Positions 5,814 to 9,514 of a stretch of 9,514 nt of DNA are shown piece by piece. The notes under the pieces are model-generated. The model did not search any database. It was given only the letters and a program-made list of their open reading frames with translations, and was not told the origin of the DNA. The DNA lies in NCBI GenBank assembly GCA_038326995.1, contig JBBQKP010000129.1, positions 1 to 9,514 of the forward strand, written 5' to 3'. The DNA is from JBBQKP01 sp038326995. Its GTDB lineage: Bacteria > Planctomycetota > Phycisphaerae > Tepidisphaerales > Tepidisphaeraceae. The position numbers and the translations under genes are program-made. Each line of letters begins with the position of its first letter. The first letter of the stretch is position 1.

Positions 5814-7055
5814 ATGAGCATCACCTGGCAACAACCCCTTCCCCCCATATACTCCCAGCTCTCCGACGCGGAGCTTCGTCTGCGTATCCACGACGCGCGT
5901 GAATTCCTGGGAAAGCGACTGGTCATTCTGGGTCACCACTATCAACAGGACGACATCGTCGCCTTCGCAGATTTCACGGGCGACAGCTTTGAGCTCTCCC
6001 GCCGCGCCAGTGAACAAAGCAACGCGGAATTCGTCGTATTTTGCGGCGTCCACTTCATGGCCGAGAGTGCCGACATTCTCACCCCGCCCGAAGTTCGCGT
6101 CATCCTCCCCGACCTTGGCGCCGGCTGTTCCATGGCGGATATGGCGAATCTCGAACAAACCGAAGAAGCCTGGGCCCAACTCACCGACACCTGCGGCGAC
6201 CAGCTCATTATTCCCATCACCTATATGAATAGCTCCGCCGCCATCAAAGCCTTCGTCGGCGAGCACGACGGCGCGGTCTGCACCAGCTCGAATTGCCGCA
6301 ATGTGTTGCAGTGGGGACTTGACGGTGGCGCGACGTCCAACACGCCACGCAATCCCGAACAACAGATCCAACAACCGACCGACCTGCGGCAAAATGCCCT
6401 GTCGCAGGCGCAGAACGCCAATACCAAAATCCTGTTCTTCCCCGACCAGCACCTGGGCCGGAACACCGCCGCCAACATGGGCTTCGCGCTCTCCGACATG
6501 ATCCTGTGGGACCCGCGCCTCGACCTGGGCGGCAACACTCCGCAGGCCGTCAAAGATGCCCGCTTCGTCCTCTGGAAAGGACACTGCTCCGTCCACGCCC
6601 TGTTTCGCCCCGAGCACGTCGATCAGGCGCGTCTGAAAAACCCAGCCGTCAAGGTCATCGTCCACCCAGAGTGCAAATACGACGTCGTCCAGAAAGCCGA
6701 CCTCGCCGGAAGCACCGCCTACATCGTCGAGCAAGTCCAAAACGCCCCGCCCGGCACGGCCTGGTGCATCGGCACCGAAGTCCATCTCGTCAACCGCCTC
6801 CGACAGCAACACCCCGAGCAGCACATCAGCGTTCTCTCCGACTGCCAGTGCATGTGCACCACCATGTACCGAATCGATCTCCCTCACTTGTGCTACATTG
6901 TTGAACAACTCGTCATGGGCAATGTTGTCAACGAAATTCGCGTCGACGACCAAACCCGCAAGTGGTCGCTCGTCGCCTTGGATCGAATGCTCAAAATCAA
7001 AGGCACCGGTAACCCGCTGAATAAATCCCAGCCCGTCGGCATGGCCATCGATTAG
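5814..7055 (+). CDS. nadA: Quinolinate synthase NadA
   Basis: NadA condenses iminoaspartate with dihydroxyacetone phosphate to make quinolinate, the second step of de novo NAD synthesis in the cytoplasm, using an oxygen-sensitive [4Fe-4S] cluster. From the ATG at 5814 it is 413 residues. Recognisable signatures are HHYQQDDIVAFADFTGDS (41-58), FCGVHFMAESADIL, GAGCSMADMA with C105, CTSSNC (156-161), FFPDQHLGRNTA (208-219), HPECKYD with C287, and SDCQCMC (342-348) near the C-terminus; C105, C287 and one Cys of the last group are the expected cluster ligands. A Q/N-rich insert of about 30 residues (172-203) follows CTSSNC and is longer than in typical NadA. The frame is open to an ATG at 5757, but homology begins after 5814; a start at 5784 is also possible. 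nadB and nadC are not in the window. Confidence 0.95.
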   Translation: MSITWQQPLPPIYSQLSDAELRLRIHDAREFLGKRLVILGHHYQQDDIVAFADFTGDSFELSRRASEQSNAEFVVFCGVHFMAESADILTPPEVRVILPDLGAGCSMADMANLEQTEEAWAQLTDTCGDQLIIPITYMNSSAAIKAFVGEHDGAVCTSSNCRNVLQWGLDGGATSNTPRNPEQQIQQPTDLRQNALSQAQNANTKILFFPDQHLGRNTAANMGFALSDMILWDPRLDLGGNTPQAVKDARFVLWKGHCSVHALFRPEHVDQARLKNPAVKVIVHPECKYDVVQKADLAGSTAYIVEQVQNAPPGTAWCIGTEVHLVNRLRQQHPEQHISVLSDCQCMCTTMYRIDLPHLCYIVEQLVMGNVVNEIRVDDQTRKWSLVALDRMLKIKGTGNPLNKSQPVGMAID

Positions 7056-7063
7056 TGCGAACA

Positions 7064-7150
7064 GGGAGAATTTAGCTGGGAGCGGGGTGTAGGAAAAGAG
7101 GAGATGCCTTGGAAATAACCAGGAAAAGAACGAAGAAAAGAACGAAGTGT
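7064..7150 (+). other. Purine-rich stretch after nadA with a 12-bp tandem duplication
   Basis: The + strand is almost all A and G. It contains GGGAGCGGGG at 7079-7088, the reverse complement of a sequence repeated in the pyrimidine-rich array before recR, and two exact copies of GAAAAGAACGAA at 7123-7146. No classical nadA terminator is visible; pairing with the downstream array could form one. Confidence 0.6.
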
Positions 7151-7208
7151 GTCTTCTAATGTCTCGCATAACGACCTTAGAGCAAATTACCTTCGCGCCA
7201 CGCCCCTC

Positions 7209-7313
7209 CTCCCCGCTTTCAACTTCCCGCTCCCAACCCCCCGCTTCCCGCTCCCAACCCCCCGCTCCCCGCTCCCAACCCCCCGCTCCCAACCCCCCGC
7301 TCCCAACTCCCCG
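7209..7313 (+). repeat. Phased heptanucleotide array directly before recR
   Basis: Fifteen consecutive 7-base units without a phase break, mainly CTCCCAA, CCCCCCG, CTCCCCG and CTTCCCG; a diverged unit CTATACC follows at 7314-7320. The array ends 13 bases before the recR ATG. The minus strand carries many runs of three to six G, so quadruplex formation is plausible. The style recalls the short tandemly repeated heptamers known from cyanobacteria. Because seven is not a multiple of three, gain or loss of a unit would shift any reading frame that crosses it. Confidence 0.9.
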
Positions 7314-7326
7314 CTATACCAACCCC

Positions 7327-7935
7327 ATGCCTCAGTACTCTCCCCCGATTCAGACGCTGATGGACCAGCTCGCCAAGCTGCCCGGCATCGGCATCCGCTC
7401 CGCCGAGCGAATGGCGTTTCACCTCCTCAAGCTCCCGCCCGAGGAAGCGCTCAAACTCGCCGACGCGATTCGCGACGTGAAGACCCGCATCAAGAATTGT
7501 TCCATCTGCTTCAACCTCACAGAGTCTGATCCGTGCAACATCTGCTGCGCCGAAGAACGCGACCACTCGATCGTGTGCGTCGTCGAACAGCCCAAGGACC
7601 TGCTCGCCCTCGAGGCGGCCGGTACGTACATGGGCGTCTACCACGTCCTGCTCGGCCGAATCGCGCCGCTCGACGAGACGCAGGCGATCGACACCACAAT
7701 CGCCGCCCTGCTCGAACGCCTTCAAACCGCCCCCATCACCGAACTCATCCTCGGCACCAACCCCAACGTCGACGGCGACGCGACCGCGATCCATCTCGTC
7801 GAAATCGTCCGCGCTAAATTCCCCCACGTAAAACTCTCGCAACTCGCCCGAGGCATCGCCGCCGGCACCAACATCGAATTCGCCAACAAGAACGTCCTCT
7901 CCGACGCGATGACGATGCGGCAAGCAGTCAACTGA
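7327..7935 (+). CDS. recR: Recombination mediator protein RecR
   Basis: RecR forms a DNA-clamp ring that, with RecO and RecF, loads RecA on gapped single-stranded DNA during recombinational repair. At 202 residues it has the normal family length. In order: an N-terminal helix-hairpin-helix (LAKLPGIGIRSAERMAFHLL, about 16-35), a C4 zinc finger with C58, C61, C70 and C73 (CSICFN...CNIC), and a Toprim domain (VVEQPKDLLALEAAG; TNPNVDGDAT), ending in LARGIAAGTNIEFANKNVLSDAM. The ATG at 7327 gives the standard N-terminus; the frame is open upstream to 7147, but that part translates the heptamer array into low-complexity Pro/Ser/Arg sequence. No Shine-Dalgarno sequence is possible in the C-rich leader, so initiation is SD-independent or coupled. 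dnaX and the YbaB-type nucleoid protein gene, frequent neighbours of recR, are not upstream. Confidence 0.96.
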   Translation: MPQYSPPIQTLMDQLAKLPGIGIRSAERMAFHLLKLPPEEALKLADAIRDVKTRIKNCSICFNLTESDPCNICCAEERDHSIVCVVEQPKDLLALEAAGTYMGVYHVLLGRIAPLDETQAIDTTIAALLERLQTAPITELILGTNPNVDGDATAIHLVEIVRAKFPHVKLSQLARGIAAGTNIEFANKNVLSDAMTMRQAVN

Positions 7936-8240
7936 CGACGCATCCCCATCCGCTCGACCCGATCGCGGAAGTCGAGCTCAGCGCTAAGCCTCCGCAGCGA
8001 TCCAGCCTGCTCTATCGCGTCCGTACCTCACCCAGCGACAGCACGACACGACTGTGATCGACACCAGAACGATCGACTTCTGATGTCCGCCTTACGTCGT
8101 ATTGTGCGACTATTGACTCGACCAGTCTCCCGCCGCCCTCACTTGTTTCCGCCCTTTTCGCGCACCATCAACCCACGTCCGCGAATACCCGCGTCACTGC
8201 CCGAATAACCCTCGCGACGAGTTACCGGCCTTTTTTTTAT
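7936..8240. other. Gene-free region after recR
   Basis: No convincing ORF. Near 8206-8238 a short interrupted stem (TAA-CTCG / CGAG-TTA around CGA) is followed by GGCC and eight T residues, a weak candidate terminator on the + strand, although it lies about 275 bases after recR. Nothing else is evident. Confidence 0.4.
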
Positions 8241-8450
8241 CGATGTTTAAGCTTTAAACATCGATGTTTAAGGTTCAAACATCAATGTTTAAGTTCTGCC
8301 ATTCGATGTTTAAGGCTTAAACATCAATGTTTAAGTTCTGCCATTCGATGTTTAAGGCTTAAACATCGATGTTCAAGCTCTGCCATTCGATGTTTAAGGC
8401 TTAAACATCGATGTTCAAGCTCTGCCATCCGATGTTTAAGCCCTCCGCTA
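8241..8450. repeat. AT-rich 21-bp periodic array of direct and inverted half-sites
   Basis: Ten consecutive 21-base units begin at 8241, 8262, 8283, 8304, 8325, 8346, 8367, 8388, 8409 and 8430. Each opens with CRATGTTYAAG. Two unit types tend to alternate: one ends in an inverted half-site (TTAAACAT), making a near-perfect palindrome (CGATGTTTAA-GNN-TTAAACAT); the other ends in CTCTGCCATT or a variant. This gives a 42-bp super-repeat with four copies. The 21-bp spacing equals two turns of B-DNA, so every half-site would face the same side of the helix, as expected for cooperative protein binding. It is not a CRISPR array (no variable spacers) and has no DnaA boxes or standard parS. It may be an iteron-, operator- or centromere-like site, or a plain minisatellite. 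Confidence 0.95.
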
Positions 8451-8471
8451 CGGCATTTTCGGGCAGCGCTA

Positions 8472-8534
8472 TCAGACGACCGCCGTCCACTATTTCGTCA
8501 CCGCCGTCCACTATTTCATGACCGCCGCCCATAA
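8472..8534. repeat. Second 21-bp repeat family
   Basis: Three units of 21 bases (8472, 8493, 8514) share GACCGCCGTCCACTA or close variants. They continue the same 21-bp register as the AT-rich array, separated from it by one diverged unit (8451-8471), but their sequence is unrelated and GC-rich. Confidence 0.8.
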
Positions 8535-8597
8535 TCCACCCCGCCCGGCCGCCCGACCGCGTGTGGTTCTGATAACCGGTATTCCATTACATCCCGG

Positions 8598-8660
8598 GGA
8601 ACTTCCCCGTGCTGTATTCCCTCCTTCCCGGGCTGTATTCCTTCCTTCCCGGGCTGTATT
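8598..8660. repeat. Third 21-bp repeat family
   Basis: Three units of 21 bases (8598, 8619, 8640) share TTCCCGGGCTGTATT or close variants. They also fall on the 21-bp grid that begins at 8241. Short frames across them on both strands yield seven-residue repeats (such as NTAREGG on the minus strand), which reflect the repeat rather than a real protein. Confidence 0.8.
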
Positions 8661-8900
8661 CCAACTCTCAAGGGGCCTTATTTGGCCACTCATCGTCCGA
8701 CGCAATCTGAGCCCAATGACTGCGGCAATGACGACGGGCGACTTGCCATCCTGCAAGCAAACTCCGTGGGCTCAGATCCATGGCCGATCCAGTCAAATTT
8801 GGTCGTTCTTTACATCAGCACCTTTTGAATAGATGATGTCCGCAGTCGTACCGTGACCAGTCAAGCCGAATATCGTCTTATTGAGCTACTTGGGGAACAT
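8661..8900. other. Leader region of the VWA gene with a 10-bp inverted repeat
   Basis: TCTGAGCCCA at 8706-8715 pairs perfectly with TGGGCTCAGA at 8767-8776, and within the loop CTTGC/GCAAG near 8741-8757 can form an inner hairpin. No clear promoter was recognised. A GTG at 8853 is in frame with the VWA gene but gives an N-terminus that does not fit the family. Confidence 0.45.
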
Positions 8901-9514
8901 ATGGCATATACGTCTGAAATCAGTCGATTAACTCCTTCCGCGTTTCTTTTCCTCATCGATCAGTCAGGATCAATGCAGGACGTACTCGATCCATCGAATG
9001 TTCAGGCACTTGACCAACCGCGCTCGGTCGATGGACGCACATACACTCATTCCGCATCAGGACGCACGAAGGCGCAGGGTGTTGCCGACGCGATCAATCG
9101 GCTACTCCAAAATCTGGTGATTAAGTGCGCTAAATCAGAAGGCGTTCGCGACTACTACCACGTCGGGGTAATCGGATATGGCGGCGACAACTCGGCAAGT
9201 CGCGTCAGTCCTGCATTTAGTGGCGCTCTCGCAGGGCGAGACCTGGTTCCGGTCAGCGATATCGCAAATAATCCAGCCCGAGTCGATGAGCGCAGCAAGA
9301 AAGTGGATGACGGAGCAGGCGGCTTACTCGATCAGAAGGTCAAGTTTCCCATTTGGTTTGATGCCGTTTTTGGAGGTGGGACGCCGATGTGCGCAGCGTT
9401 GTCAAAGGCTCAGTCCATACTCGGCGGGTGGGTGTCGAAGTATCCAAGAGGCTTTCCACCAATCTGTATCAACATTTCGGATGGGGAATCAACCGACGGC
9501 GATCCCACGCAACC
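8901..9514 (+). CDS. VWA-domain protein, 3'-truncated by window edge (TerY-like)
   Basis: The first 204 residues of a von Willebrand factor A domain protein; the frame is open to the right edge. The metal-binding MIDAS site is complete: DQSGS (D20, S22, S24), T161 in GGGTPM, and D194 in NISDGESTDGDP. The stretch GVADAINRLLQNLVIKCAKS and the middle part DYYHVGVIGYGG match a VWA family that, from general knowledge, is often encoded beside a PP2C phosphatase and a Ser/Thr kinase (TerY-P-like triads linked to stress or phage response). The start is chosen at the ATG at 8901 because MAYTSEISR fits the family N-terminus and GGGGA lies four bases upstream. No signal peptide is seen, so it is probably cytoplasmic. 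Codon use is less GC-biased than in nadA and recR, consistent with acquisition by transfer. Confidence 0.88.
   Translation, partial: MAYTSEISRLTPSAFLFLIDQSGSMQDVLDPSNVQALDQPRSVDGRTYTHSASGRTKAQGVADAINRLLQNLVIKCAKSEGVRDYYHVGVIGYGGDNSASRVSPAFSGALAGRDLVPVSDIANNPARVDERSKKVDDGAGGLLDQKVKFPIWFDAVFGGGTPMCAALSKAQSILGGWVSKYPRGFPPICINISDGESTDGDPTQ

Noticed and set aside
5544..7292. Long minus-strand open frame of 582 codons opposite nadA
   Set aside because: It is the antisense shadow of nadA, whose strand shows clear family motifs. Its start consists of translated heptamer repeats and its product resembles no protein.
7219..7923. Minus-strand frame opposite recR
   Set aside because: RecR on the plus strand is unmistakable, and the opposite frame is low in complexity with no domain.
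8241..8450. CRISPR array
   Set aside because: The intervals between repeats are themselves repeated rather than unique, the period is only 21 or 42 bases, and no cas gene is visible.
8058..8534. Plus-strand frame open through the 21-bp array, giving seven-residue repeats such as RCLRLKH
   Set aside because: It has no ATG, GTG or TTG start before the array and no homology; the open frame follows from the 21-bp period being a multiple of three.
8511..8832. Short ORFs on both strands with NTAREGG-type or RAVFxPS-type repeats
   Set aside because: They are translations of the 21-bp repeats without a ribosome binding site or recognised domain.

Overview
The window looks like a piece of a high-GC bacterial chromosome, most likely a Planctomycetota member (possibly Phycisphaerae). 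This is an inference from gene content only: a DUF6503-like segment, a sigma factor of the type common in planctomycetes and myxobacteria, a porin-like outer-membrane protein, long-form NadA, RecR, and a VWA protein of a family found next to PP2C and kinase genes. No rRNA, tRNA, CRISPR array or intact insertion sequence was seen.

Layout. Positions 1-400 hold a decayed fragment of a type I restriction methyltransferase (hsdM), disrupted just after its NPP motif. It runs into a convergent, intact FAD/NAD(P) disulfide oxidoreductase on the minus strand (406-1878). Positions 1879-4600 are a worn accessory zone. It contains a weak minus-strand ORF, a nested palindrome of about 135 bp, a 23-bp inverted repeat, a short repeat present three times, an unusual in-frame fusion of a DUF6503-like segment to an ECF-type sigma factor, and a small zf-HC2-like anti-sigma protein that lacks its usual zinc-binding His.

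The stretch 4601-7935 is ordinary chromosome. It has a minus-strand outer-membrane beta-barrel gene with a clear promoter, Shine-Dalgarno sequence and terminator. Divergent from it is nadA (quinolinate synthase), followed by recR on the same strand. The nadA-recR gap switches from purine-rich to pyrimidine-rich and ends in a perfectly phased heptanucleotide array directly before recR.

Positions 7936-8900 contain no convincing gene. They hold the most striking non-coding structure of the window: an AT-rich array with an exact 21-bp period (8241-8450) made of alternating direct and inverted half-sites. Two unrelated 21-bp repeat families follow it in the same register. After this comes the 5' end of a VWA-domain gene (from 8901) that runs off the right edge. 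Its relatives usually sit in VWA / PP2C phosphatase / Ser-Thr kinase (TerY-P-like) clusters, so a signalling or defence module may begin here.

The best candidates for something undescribed are the 21-bp palindromic array next to the VWA gene, the DUF6503-sigma fusion with its altered anti-sigma partner, and the heptamer array in front of recR. All assignments come from reading the sequence; no database search was possible.
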